Assembly: GCF_900143645.1 (NCBI RefSeq)
Contig: NZ_FRFD01000003.1
Span: 496,001-560,000 of the forward strand
DNA from: Anaerocolumna xylanovorans DSM 12503
GTDB lineage: Bacteria > Bacillota > Clostridia > Lachnospirales > Lachnospiraceae
Direction: 5' to 3'
DNA length: 64,000 nucleotides
Shown: in pieces, positions 34,610 to 42,756 of the stretch
Layout: every line of letters starts with the position of its first letter
How positions within the stretch are numbered: the stretch's first letter is position 1
Position numbers and translations under genes: made by a program
Notes under the pieces: generated by a model
Seen by the model: the letters and a program-made list of their open reading frames with translations, nothing else
Told to the model about the DNA's origin: nothing
Database searches by the model: none

Positions 34610-34969
34610 ATGAGATATTTAAAACAGTTTGGAATTATTCTATTTTTCACCTTTCTGGGTGAAGTCTGCAAGTACTTTATCCATCTTCCGATACCGGCGG
34701 GTATCTATGGTCTGGTACTGCTTTTGATTGCACTTATGACGAGGGTAATTGAATTGGAACAGGTGAAAGAGGCTTCTGCTTTTTTAATTGAGATTATGCC
34801 CCTGATGTTTATCCCGGCTTCCGTTGGAATCCTGAACTCATGGGGAATCTTAAAAAATATCTGTATTCCGGTTATCATTGTTACAGTTCTTACAACGGTA
34901 ATTGTAATGGCGGTTACGGGAAGAGTCACACAATTTGTCATCAGAAGGGATAAGAGGAGAAAAACATGA
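34610..34969 (+). CDS. lrgA: CidA/LrgA family membrane protein
   Basis: 119 residues, four membrane helices, with the family pattern FFTFLGEVCKYFIHLPIPAGIYGLVLLL and EIMPLMFIPASVGI. LrgA/CidA proteins were first viewed as holin/antiholin-like regulators of murein hydrolases; in Bacillus the equivalent PftAB pair works as a pyruvate facilitator. The stop overlaps the lrgB start by four bases (ATGA). The ribosome site before the ATG is weak. A GntR-type operator lies about 90 bases upstream. Confidence 0.9.
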   Translation: MRYLKQFGIILFFTFLGEVCKYFIHLPIPAGIYGLVLLLIALMTRVIELEQVKEASAFLIEIMPLMFIPASVGILNSWGILKNICIPVIIVTVLTTVIVMAVTGRVTQFVIRRDKRRKT

Positions 34970-35658
34970 GACATTTACTGGCAGAATCCACTTTCTTCGG
35001 GGTATTAATCAGCATAATCGGATATGAGCTTGGCCTGTTTTTAAAGAGAAAATTAAAGCTGGCCATATTCAATCCGCTTCTTATTTCCATCGTATTTGTT
35101 ATAGCAGTTTTGCTGATAACCCATGTGGGTTACGGCAGCTATAACAAAGGAGCCAAATATCTTAGCTATCTGCTGACACCTGCCACCATATGCCTTGCCA
35201 TTCCTCTTTATGAGCAGATGGACTTGCTGAAGAGTAATCTAAAGGCGATACTTACAGGAATTATATCAGGTGTAATAGCAAGCCTTGGCAGCGTTCTTAT
35301 CTTTTCTCTTTTGTTCCATTTCTCCCATGCAGAATATGCTACCCTGCTTCCTAAATCAATTACAACGGCTATTGGGATGGGCATTTCGGAAGAGCTGGGC
35401 GGGATTGTTACGATTACTGTCACGGTTATTATTGTTACAGGAGTGGTTGGAAATATTATTGCAGAGAAAGTTTGTAAAGTATTTCGTATCAAAGATCCCA
35501 TTGCAAAGGGTGTCGCCCTCGGCACCGCAGCACATGCCATTGGTACAGCGAAGGCCATGGAAATGGGAGAAGTAGAGGGAGCTATGAGCAGTCTGGCGAT
35601 TGCCGTTGCAGGGCTTATTACTGTCATTGGAGCTTCTGTATTTGTGAATTTCTTATAA
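34966..35658 (+). CDS. lrgB: LrgB family membrane protein
   Basis: 230 residues with about seven membrane helices. Family motifs include FNPLLISI, LTPATICLAIPLYEQ and KSITTAIGMGISEELGGI, and the C-terminal GTAAHAIGTAKAMEMGEVEGAMSSLAI. It forms a complex with LrgA. Translationally coupled to lrgA. With a PdhR-like regulator in the same operon, transport of pyruvate or a related small acid is the likeliest role; a lysis-control role is the alternative. Confidence 0.92.
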   Translation: MRHLLAESTFFGVLISIIGYELGLFLKRKLKLAIFNPLLISIVFVIAVLLITHVGYGSYNKGAKYLSYLLTPATICLAIPLYEQMDLLKSNLKAILTGIISGVIASLGSVLIFSLLFHFSHAEYATLLPKSITTAIGMGISEELGGIVTITVTVIIVTGVVGNIIAEKVCKVFRIKDPIAKGVALGTAAHAIGTAKAMEMGEVEGAMSSLAIAVAGLITVIGASVFVNFL

Positions 35659-35682
35659 ATAAAGCCAAATGGAGGTTGCCTT

Positions 35683-36264
35683 ATGATTATTACAATTGGG
35701 AGAGAATACGGAAGCGGCGGTCATGAGATTGGGAAAAGACTGGCTGAACAATATAAGATACCGCTTTATGACAAAGAAGCTCTGGTTAAGCTGGCAAAGG
35801 AAAAAGGGGTTTATGATGAAATCATCTCCTTTTATGAGGAGAAACCGGTAAACAGTCTCTTATATGCCATCGCCATGAATGCCTATTCAGAGAATATCGG
35901 CAAGATGCAATTTGACCTTATTCGAAGTATTACACAGAACAAAGCCTGCGTTCTCATTGGAAGATGCGGAAATTATATTTTCAAAGATACTCCTGATACG
36001 GTAAGCGTATTTATTCATGCTGATTTAAGAGCACGAATCCAGCGTGTAAGGGATGTATACGGAGTTAATGATAAGAATCTTAAGGCAGTCATTGAAAAGA
36101 CAGATAAGCAGAGGGCTTCCTTCCACAAGTTTTATACGGACCAGGAATGGCAGGATGCAAGGAATTATCATCTTACAATTAACAGTACAGAGATTGGAAT
36201 TGATTCCTGTGTTGAATTGATTTCTGAATTTATCGAAAAAAAGAAAGGGAACTGCATACATTAA
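35683..36264 (+). CDS. Cytidylate-kinase-like family protein
   Basis: 193 residues with a nucleoside-kinase P-loop variant at the N-terminus (MIITIGREYGSGGHEIGKRLAE), which is the hallmark of the cytidylate-kinase-like family rather than true Cmk. The later LIGRCGNYIF and RVRDVYGVNDKNLKAVIEKTDKQRASFHKFYT stretch matches its lid region. GGAGG lies 7-8 bases before the ATG. Such genes are common in Firmicutes beside transporters or regulators; the phosphate acceptor is unknown. Confidence 0.85.
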   Translation: MIITIGREYGSGGHEIGKRLAEQYKIPLYDKEALVKLAKEKGVYDEIISFYEEKPVNSLLYAIAMNAYSENIGKMQFDLIRSITQNKACVLIGRCGNYIFKDTPDTVSVFIHADLRARIQRVRDVYGVNDKNLKAVIEKTDKQRASFHKFYTDQEWQDARNYHLTINSTEIGIDSCVELISEFIEKKKGNCIH

Positions 36265-36267
36265 TTT

Positions 36268-36939
36268 ATGGAAAACAGAGAATATAAGAAAGTTATCACA
36301 TATGTCAAAGAATGGATTGCCGGCGGGGAATTGCATTCCGGCGATAAGTTGCCAACAGAAAGAGAATTGGCTGATGTCCTCTGTGTAGGCCGTTATTCTA
36401 TCCGTGAGGCACTTAGAATTATGGATGCGTTGGGAATGATAGAGAGCAGACAGGGTTCGGGTAATTATCTGGTCACTAACATTGAGAAGAATCTCACGGA
36501 ATCCATGGAGCTGATGCTTTTAATCAAAGAAATTGATTATAGCCAGATTAGCAAACTGCGCCGTGCAATCGAGCTCTATGCTTATGGATGTGCCCTTTCC
36601 CATTTGACCGGTTCCCAGTTAGAAGAGTTAGCAAAAATCACAGAAGACATGAAGCAAACGGCCGAACATGAAAAAGCCATACTGGATAAGAAGTTTCATG
36701 ATATGATAATTGCAGGCAGTGATAATGCCTTAATCATCAGTATTATGGGCTCCTTGTCCAACGTATGCAGTAATTTGATAGAAGAAGTGGTCATCGGGTC
36801 TGCGCCTGAAACGGAGCGTATTCTTATGGATATTCACGAAAATATGCTAAAGGGGCTTATGGAAAAAGATCTTTTACTTGGCATGCAGGCCATTAACCAG
36901 CACTATGACCTGATAGATTCACAAGTTTCCAAACCGTGA
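36268..36939 (+). CDS. GntR family regulator, FadR/PdhR subgroup
   Basis: 223 residues. N-terminal winged helix (SGDKLPTERELADVLCVGRYSIREALRIMDALGMIESRQGSGNYL), C-terminal all-helical FCD domain with an Asp/His metal-ligand pattern (KKFHDMIIAGSDN). Three bases after the kinase-like gene, so it is the fourth gene of the lrgAB operon. A perfect PdhR-like operator lies before lrgA, which suggests autoregulation in response to a carboxylic acid such as pyruvate or lactate. Confidence 0.9.
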   Translation: MENREYKKVITYVKEWIAGGELHSGDKLPTERELADVLCVGRYSIREALRIMDALGMIESRQGSGNYLVTNIEKNLTESMELMLLIKEIDYSQISKLRRAIELYAYGCALSHLTGSQLEELAKITEDMKQTAEHEKAILDKKFHDMIIAGSDNALIISIMGSLSNVCSNLIEEVVIGSAPETERILMDIHENMLKGLMEKDLLLGMQAINQHYDLIDSQVSKP

Positions 36940-36992
36940 AATTTGGATAAGATATTAAAATAATATTATATTTAATGGCAGCAGTGCAAATA

Positions 36993-37030
36993 AAAGGTAT
37001 TGGGAGTAAAATCCTGATACCTTTATTGTT
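36993..37030 (+). terminator. Terminator after the lrgAB-gntR operon
   Basis: AAAGGTATTGGGA (36993-37005) pairs with TCCTGATACCTTT (37012-37024) including two G-U pairs; the tail TATTGTTT is U-rich. It ends the operon before the methyltransferase gene. Confidence 0.7.
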
Positions 37031-37162
37031 TGATGACTTCCAGAAAGAAGACGGCGAGGAGAGAAGGAATAAGCGGGAGGAGTTTGCAGTTGACAATTAT
37101 CAACTGCTGCCTGGTGGCAAATTACATCATTTCTGTTATAATAGCAGCAGGAGGTGTGAGAG

Positions 37163-37915
37163 ATGACACTGGGAAATAATAGAATGAAGCAGAATAAATA
37201 CGATGATGAAATATTTTTTGAGAAATACAGCAAAATGGACCGGTCTGTAAAAGGTCTCACAGGGGCAGGTGAGTGGGAAACTCTTAAAAGGCTTCTTCCT
37301 GATTTTCAGGATAAACGTGTATTGGATTTAGGCTGTGGATATGGATGGCACTGTCAGTATGCCTTGGAGCATGGAGCCCGAAAAGTTACCGGAGTTGATA
37401 TATCTGCAAAGATGCTGGAGAAAGCCAGGGAGAAAACGGATTCTAAGATTACCTATATCCAAATGCCAATAGAAGATATATCCTTTGAAGAAAATACTTA
37501 TGATATCGTTATAAGTTCCCTGGCTTTTCACTACATTGAATCTTTTGATTTGATTCTGGAAAAGGTCGCAGGATGTCTGGTATACAGAGGGGATTTCATC
37601 TTTTCGGTGGAGCATCCGGTCTTTACAGCTTATGGCAGCCAGGACTGGTACTATGACGAGAAGGGAGAGATTCTTCATTTCCCGGTAGATAATTACTTTT
37701 TGGAAGGAGAAAGAGTGGCTGACTTTCTCGGGGAAAAAGTAGTTAAATATCACAAAACTCTTACAACCTATCTAAATGGATTAATAAAGAAAGGTTTTGA
37801 AGTGATTGAGGTTGTAGAACCCCAACCCACTGAACAGATGCTGCATACAGTCGCTGGAATGAAAGATGAGCTTCGAAGGCCTATGATGCTGATTATCTCC
37901 TCTAAGAAAAAATAG
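37163..37915 (+). CDS. Class I SAM-dependent methyltransferase
   Basis: 250 residues. SAM-binding motif I VLDLGCGYGWHCQYAL (near residue 53), the acidic residue ending strand 2 (VTGVDIS), and motif IV DIVISSLAFHYI identify a UbiE/Methyltransf_11-type enzyme. AGGAGGTGTGAGAG immediately precedes the ATG. A TATAAT at 37137-37142 is a likely -10 box. The neighbours do not suggest a substrate; small-molecule methylation in the cytoplasm is the general role of such proteins. Confidence 0.87.
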   Translation: MTLGNNRMKQNKYDDEIFFEKYSKMDRSVKGLTGAGEWETLKRLLPDFQDKRVLDLGCGYGWHCQYALEHGARKVTGVDISAKMLEKAREKTDSKITYIQMPIEDISFEENTYDIVISSLAFHYIESFDLILEKVAGCLVYRGDFIFSVEHPVFTAYGSQDWYYDEKGEILHFPVDNYFLEGERVADFLGEKVVKYHKTLTTYLNGLIKKGFEVIEVVEPQPTEQMLHTVAGMKDELRRPMMLIISSKKK

Positions 37916-37919
37916 TTCC

Positions 37920-37948
37920 TTGTATTCATAAATTAAATTTTGTATAAT
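37920..37948 (+). promoter_or_regulatory. Promoter of the inositol-monophosphatase-family gene
   Basis: TTGTAT (37920-37925), 17 bases, TATAAT (37943-37948). CATAAATT and AATTTATG form an 8-bp inverted repeat across the spacer and the start region (37927-37957), a possible operator. Confidence 0.6.
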
Positions 37949-38002
37949 GAATTTATGCAAGTTTATGAAGGATTATGTGGCTTTGAATAAGGAGGAGAAT
38001 TC

Positions 38003-38794
38003 GTGACAGATGAAGTGATCAAAATAGTGCGTGAGGCCGGAAAGATATTACAGAATAGAAACTTTGAAGTTCAAAGCAAAGGAACTGTATCAAATAATGT
38101 GACAACAACTGATATTGCAGTACAGGCATATTTGAAGGAACAATTAAGCAAACTCCTTGATGATTCCTCTTTTGTCGGAGAAGAAGGCGAAGAAATGGAA
38201 TACGGAAAGCAGTTTCGCTATCAATGGATGGTAGATCCTATTGACGGTACGGCTAATTTTATCCGTGATATGGGACTTAGTGCTATTTCGGTCGGTCTTC
38301 TTGACAATGGAAAGCCGGTATTGGGTGTAGTTTATAATCCGTACAGAGATGAAATGTTTTATGCTGCAGAAGGAAAAGGTTCTTTTCTGAATGGTATTCC
38401 CATAAAGGTATCAGACAGGGATTTTGCCCATTCTGCTTTTTGTACGGCTATGAGTCTGTACAATAAGGATTACGCAAAGCCCTGTTTTAATATTATAGAA
38501 AAAGTCTATAAAGAATGTGATGATATCCGCCGTTTGGGGTCCGCCGCTTTGGAACTTGTTTATCTGGCCTGCGGACGTGTAGATATCTATTTTGAAATCA
38601 GGGTGTTTCCATGGGATTTTGCCGCAGCGGAGATAATCATTCGGGAGGCTGGCGGTTATGTGGGTACAGTAGGATTTGAAAATACGGTATTTGACCGTCC
38701 GATACCGCTTATTTGTGCAAATACAAAGGAAAATTATGAGCGGTTAAAGAAGATAGTTAAAGAGGAGATTCCATCTGTTCCATATACCAGGTAA
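38003..38794 (+). CDS. Inositol monophosphatase family protein
   Basis: 263 residues from a GTG start with GGAGG 9-10 bases upstream. The metal-binding motifs of the family are intact: GEEGEE (about 54-59), WMVDPIDGTANF (about 77-88) and the C-terminal WDFAAAEIIIREAGG (about 205-219). These bind Mg2+ and remove phosphate from a sugar-, inositol- or nucleotide-type phosphate (the family also includes 3'-phosphoadenosine 5'-phosphate phosphatases). Substrate cannot be chosen from sequence alone. Confidence 0.9.
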   Translation: MTDEVIKIVREAGKILQNRNFEVQSKGTVSNNVTTTDIAVQAYLKEQLSKLLDDSSFVGEEGEEMEYGKQFRYQWMVDPIDGTANFIRDMGLSAISVGLLDNGKPVLGVVYNPYRDEMFYAAEGKGSFLNGIPIKVSDRDFAHSAFCTAMSLYNKDYAKPCFNIIEKVYKECDDIRRLGSAALELVYLACGRVDIYFEIRVFPWDFAAAEIIIREAGGYVGTVGFENTVFDRPIPLICANTKENYERLKKIVKEEIPSVPYTR

Positions 38795-38818
38795 TGGGAA
38801 AACTACGGAGGATAAAGC

Positions 38819-39586
38819 ATGGCAAATTACATGAATTATAAAATAGATAAGGATTCCTATCATGAGAATAAGGATCTGCGTTTAGAAAAAGTATATGAAA
38901 TGTGCGTTCAGGAATTAGGTCTCCAGCAGTCCAAAAGAGATCAGATTATTGCTTTCTACATTGCTATCATCAGCTTTGTAATACCGGCAATTATTGGCCT
39001 GGATGTGAACCGGTATGCAAAGGGAGCGGGGTTTTTTGCACTTTATATATTGGGAAGCATGTTAGCCAAGGTTGTGGTGCGTTACCGTATATATAAAGAA
39101 GTATACTGGATAACCTGCCGTACTGTCACACAGCTTTATAATTTTAAAGAGGAAAAGATAAACAAGCTTTTGGTTCAGTCCATTTTTTATAATACTCTGG
39201 CGAAGAACAGAAAGACAGTAATAGTCTTTCAAGATGAAAAAGGAAAAACAGGAAAAAATGAGAAAAGAGTAGAAGAGAAAGGAAAAGTAGATAAATGGAA
39301 AACTTATATAAAAATCCGCAACAGTTCGGAAACCATTTTGTATGAGGTACTGATTCTTTTGTCTTCCCTGGTGCTTTGGATTGGAATTTTTATTCTGTGT
39401 TCCTCCGGCCTTTACGGAGGAATTGCAGCAGCGGTTATCATTATCGGAAACTACATCTATTGGAATATTTATTATTATAAGAGCCTTATGGATGTTTATG
39501 GCATACTGACAGATGGGAAGGATGAGTCTTTTAATTTTGCCTATTCAAAAGCCTGGTTTTTACACGGATTTTATTCGGAAGATTGA
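38819..39586 (+). CDS. Uncharacterised four-TM membrane protein
   Basis: 255 residues. Two pairs of membrane helices are visible: about 43-60 with 67-86, and about 178-198 with 201-220. Between them lies a highly charged, lysine/glutamate-rich cytoplasmic segment (about 130-165: QDEKGKTGKNEKRVEEKGK) that looks disordered. The two-hairpin layout with soluble flanks recalls SLATT-type membrane effectors in outline only. It follows the phosphatase by 24 bases and is probably co-transcribed. No family recognised with confidence. Confidence 0.7.
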   Translation: MANYMNYKIDKDSYHENKDLRLEKVYEMCVQELGLQQSKRDQIIAFYIAIISFVIPAIIGLDVNRYAKGAGFFALYILGSMLAKVVVRYRIYKEVYWITCRTVTQLYNFKEEKINKLLVQSIFYNTLAKNRKTVIVFQDEKGKTGKNEKRVEEKGKVDKWKTYIKIRNSSETILYEVLILLSSLVLWIGIFILCSSGLYGGIAAAVIIIGNYIYWNIYYYKSLMDVYGILTDGKDESFNFAYSKAWFLHGFYSED

Positions 39587-39594
39587 TATACATA

Positions 39595-39643
39595 AAAACA
39601 AGCCATTCCCGGCATGAGGTGCTAACGGAATGGCTTGTTTTTC
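39595..39643. terminator. Bidirectional terminator between converging operons
   Basis: AAAAACAAGCCATTCC (39595-39610) pairs perfectly with GGAATGGCTTGTTTTT (39628-39643): a 16-bp stem with A- and T-tracts on the two sides, serving the plus-strand membrane-protein gene and the minus-strand hypA. Confidence 0.92.
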
Positions 39644-39654
39644 GCAATAGTTCT

Positions 39655-39996
39655 TTAATCACACACGATTTCTTTGATAATCATGTCATCACCCTCTAAA
39701 ATTTCCATGTCCTTACCGCCACAGTCAGGGCAGCTCAAATCACTGTATACGGCATTGAATACCCTGCCGCAGCTTTTGCATTTGACGATACCGGGAATGA
39801 CGATAAGCTCCAGCTCTGTATTTTCCATAAATGTCTTATAGGAGGCAGCAGGCCAGCTCTGCTCTAAATATCTGGGTACGATACCGGAGAGCTCACCTAC
39901 TTCGATAACAAGCTTGTGGACTTTTGTTACATTCTGTTCTTTTACGATGCGTTCAATGGTATGCACCATGGAGTTTAGTACACCAAGCTCATGCAT
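39655..39996 (-). CDS. hypA: HypA, nickel-insertion accessory protein
   Basis: 113 residues starting MHELGVL: the N-terminal Met-His-Glu that binds nickel is present, as is the zinc-finger pair CKSCGRVF and CPDCGGKD. HypA hands nickel, with HypB, to [NiFe] hydrogenase (or another Ni enzyme). It is the last gene of a three-gene minus-strand set, two bases after the large oxidoreductase. No hydrogenase structural gene or hypC-F lies in this window, so the client enzyme is encoded elsewhere or is not a classic hydrogenase. Confidence 0.93.
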   Translation of the reverse strand: MHELGVLNSMVHTIERIVKEQNVTKVHKLVIEVGELSGIVPRYLEQSWPAASYKTFMENTELELIVIPGIVKCKSCGRVFNAVYSDLSCPDCGGKDMEILEGDDMIIKEIVCD

Positions 39997-39998
39997 AA

Positions 39999-42689
39999 TC
40001 AGCCCTTTCTGCCAACTCCCTCTTTGAGAGTGGTAGCGGCAATCTTTCCGGTACGTACGATTGCATTGGCAGCAATTTTTACCGGAAGCTTTTCGTAGGT
40101 GTCGGGAACCGTGTTATAAGTACGCTCCAGATGGATAGCGTCAAATTTACATTTGGTGGTGCACATACCGCAGCCGATACACATATAGCTGTCAATTTCT
40201 ACAGCACCGCAGCCAAGGCAGCGTTCCGTTTCTTTCTTTAGCTGTTCTTCGGTAAAGGTCATACGGTCATCATAGAAGCTGCCCTTTTTCTCGGGAGAAT
40301 GTCCTGGCTTTTGGCGGGAAGTGGTATCAAAGTCCTGTACGCCCACAGCAACATTATTCTTATCAAAGGAATGGTATTCACGGCGGTCACGGCCAAAGAC
40401 GAGGGACTGTCCCGGCTGTACATAACGGTGGATGGAGATGGCACCTTCTTTTCCGGCGGCTATGGCGTGTATTGCAAACTTCGGTCCGGTAAAGCAGTCA
40501 CCGCCTACGAAAACATCAGGCTCTAAAGTCTGTAAGGTCAGGCTGTCTGCCTTGGCAGTATTGCCGCGTCCAAGCTCAATCTTGCTATCAGAAAGTAATC
40601 CGCCCCACTGGATGGACTGGCCGATGGAAAGCAATACCGTATCAGCTTCTACTATGATGGTATCTGTTTCATCGTATTTGGGAGCAAAGCGGTGTTCGGC
40701 ATCGAATACACTGATGCAGCGTTTGAATTCAACACCGGTTACCTTTCCGTTTTCCGTTAGTATCCGGTTAGGACCCCAGCCATTGTTAAAGGATACCTTA
40801 TCTTCCTCTGCCTCTGTGATTTCATCAGGTAATGCGGGCATTTCTTCACGGCTTTCCAGGCAGTAAAGATTAACGGCGGCAGCACCCTGGCGGGTTGCGG
40901 TACGGGCTACATCAATAGCAACATTTCCGCCGCCGATAACAACTACATTACCGGAGAGTTCTGCTTTTCTTCCAAGGTTTACGGTACGAAGAAAATCAAC
41001 GCCGGCTACAACACCTTCTGCATCCTCGCCTTCAATGCCAAGGCTTCTTCCGCCCTGTGCACCGATTGCCAGATAAAAGGCCTCATAGCCCTCTTTGCGA
41101 AGCTGGTTAAGAGTAATATCTTTTCCAACCTCCACACCGGTCTTAAAGGTTACGCCCATTTCACGCAGTACATTGATTTCTGCATTGAGTACTTCTTTTT
41201 CCAGACGGAAGGAGGGGATTCCAAGGGTAAGCATACCGCCAAGCTTTTCTTCTTTTTCAAATACGGTTACCTGATATCCGTCGATTGCCAGGTAATAAGC
41301 GCAGGAGAGACCGGAAGGACCGGAACCGACCACTGCGATTTTATTTCCAAGATGGTAGCGCATAGGCGGGACATAACGGATAGAACCGTCCAACTCTTTA
41401 TCGGCAATAAATTTCTTGATTTCATCAATGGAAACCGGCTCATCAATATCACCGCGGGTACATTCGCTTTCACAGCCATGAGGGCAGATACGTCCGCAGA
41501 CAGCAGGGAAGGGATTTTCCTTCTTGATAAGTTCCAGAGCTTCGTGGTAGCGTCCCTGGGCGGCAAGCTTTATGTAACCTTGTACGGATATATGGGCAGG
41601 ACAGGCAGTCTTACAAGGAGAGGTGCCTTCTTCTGTAACGTCCTTGCGGTTCTCGCGGTAATCCACATTCCAGTTGCTTTCTTTCCAGACATGGTCACGT
41701 GCAGTGGGTTCTGCCTTTACTGCAACAGGAGTCTTGGAACAGAGTTTCTGACCGAGCTTTAAGGCATTGACAGGACAGTTTTCAACGCACTGTCCGCAGG
41801 CCACACAGTTTTCCTTCTTTACTTTGGCTGTAAAGTTGGAACGGATGGCATCCGGCGTATTAAACAGCGTTGCAAGACGTAAGGAGAAACAGGAGCAGCC
41901 GCAGCAGTTACAGATAGCAGCTGATTCACCAAGACCGTCGGTATGGGGCATTTCATGCATCAGGCCGTTATTTTCTGCAAATTGTAAGATTTCCTTTGCT
42001 TCTTCACGGGTAATCTCGCGGCCTCTGCCGGTCCTTATATAGTATTCGGCACCTTCACCCATCTGGATACAGATGTCTTTTTCCAGATGTCCGCAACCTT
42101 CGTCCAGTACACGGCGGGACTGGCGGCAGGAACAGTCAGACACCGTGAAGGTATCATATTTATCAAGGTAGTAAGAGAGACGTTCCCAGGGCTGTGTGCC
42201 GGGGATATCTTTAATGGATTCTTCTACGGGAATAACACGCATCATTGCCATACCCTGGGGGAATTTTGCCGCCATAGGTGCAAGACGCAGTCTGGTATAT
42301 TCTTCAAAGGCTTTACCGATTTCAGGATGAGCTGCCAGCTGTTCGCGGTTATTTACCATCATTTCCAGCATACCGGGAGCAAAAATATTCACAAAATACC
42401 GGTCTTTGTTATCTTCTTTATCCTTCCATACCTTAGCGACACCCGTATAGGTCAACTGTTCCAGGAGAGCTTTGGTTTCCTTTTTGCTCTTGCCGGAGCG
42501 CTTTGCCACATATTCAAAAGTTCTGGGCTTACGAAGCCCCATAATCATGGCAATATCAGCCATATCATCTGTTACAACACAATTTAGGGAATAGTATTCG
42601 GGAGAATTCTCATCAATTTTATTCATAGCACCGGCAATACCGCCTACCATTTTTGCCAGTTTTAGGATTTTAGGTCTTAATTCACTCAT
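39999..42689 (-). CDS. Large iron-sulfur flavoprotein (GltA-like core with extra ferredoxin domains)
   Basis: 896 residues from the ATG at 42689 (AAAGGA 4-5 bases upstream). In order: a helical/winged-helix-like N-terminus (1-110); cysteine clusters CSCRQSRRVLDEGC and CNCCGCSCF (about 185-265); a ferredoxin motif CVACGQCVENCPV (about 293); a GltA-type [4Fe-4S] pair CKTACPAHISV and CGRICPHGCESEC (about 355-415); FAD and NAD(P) folds VVGSGPSGLSCAYYLA (about 453) and VVVIGGGNVAIDVARTA (about 580); and a C-terminal double cluster CLGCG...CIGCGMCTTKC (about 820-845). It should move electrons between NAD(P)H and a ferredoxin-like partner. Its place between hypB and hypA suggests a link to a nickel enzyme. 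The exact reaction is unknown. Confidence 0.85.
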   Translation of the reverse strand: MSELRPKILKLAKMVGGIAGAMNKIDENSPEYYSLNCVVTDDMADIAMIMGLRKPRTFEYVAKRSGKSKKETKALLEQLTYTGVAKVWKDKEDNKDRYFVNIFAPGMLEMMVNNREQLAAHPEIGKAFEEYTRLRLAPMAAKFPQGMAMMRVIPVEESIKDIPGTQPWERLSYYLDKYDTFTVSDCSCRQSRRVLDEGCGHLEKDICIQMGEGAEYYIRTGRGREITREEAKEILQFAENNGLMHEMPHTDGLGESAAICNCCGCSCFSLRLATLFNTPDAIRSNFTAKVKKENCVACGQCVENCPVNALKLGQKLCSKTPVAVKAEPTARDHVWKESNWNVDYRENRKDVTEEGTSPCKTACPAHISVQGYIKLAAQGRYHEALELIKKENPFPAVCGRICPHGCESECTRGDIDEPVSIDEIKKFIADKELDGSIRYVPPMRYHLGNKIAVVGSGPSGLSCAYYLAIDGYQVTVFEKEEKLGGMLTLGIPSFRLEKEVLNAEINVLREMGVTFKTGVEVGKDITLNQLRKEGYEAFYLAIGAQGGRSLGIEGEDAEGVVAGVDFLRTVNLGRKAELSGNVVVIGGGNVAIDVARTATRQGAAAVNLYCLESREEMPALPDEITEAEEDKVSFNNGWGPNRILTENGKVTGVEFKRCISVFDAEHRFAPKYDETDTIIVEADTVLLSIGQSIQWGGLLSDSKIELGRGNTAKADSLTLQTLEPDVFVGGDCFTGPKFAIHAIAAGKEGAISIHRYVQPGQSLVFGRDRREYHSFDKNNVAVGVQDFDTTSRQKPGHSPEKKGSFYDDRMTFTEEQLKKETERCLGCGAVEIDSYMCIGCGMCTTKCKFDAIHLERTYNTVPDTYEKLPVKIAANAIVRTGKIAATTLKEGVGRKG

Positions 42690-42701
42690 AGATTCCTTTC
42701 T

Positions 42702-42735
42702 TGCGCAAACTTTGCGCATGCGCAGATCTTGCGCA
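42702..42735. repeat. Symmetric cluster of four TGCGCA palindromes
   Basis: TGCGCA occurs at 42702, 42713, 42719 and 42730, spaced 11, 6 and 11 so the whole array is symmetric about 42718/42719. It fills the short gap between hypB and the large flavoprotein gene. In RNA it would fold into a stable hairpin. It may be an mRNA-processing or attenuation element, or a protein site. Confidence 0.55.
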
Positions 42736-42756
42736 TTTGAAGTCCAAGCTTAAGGT

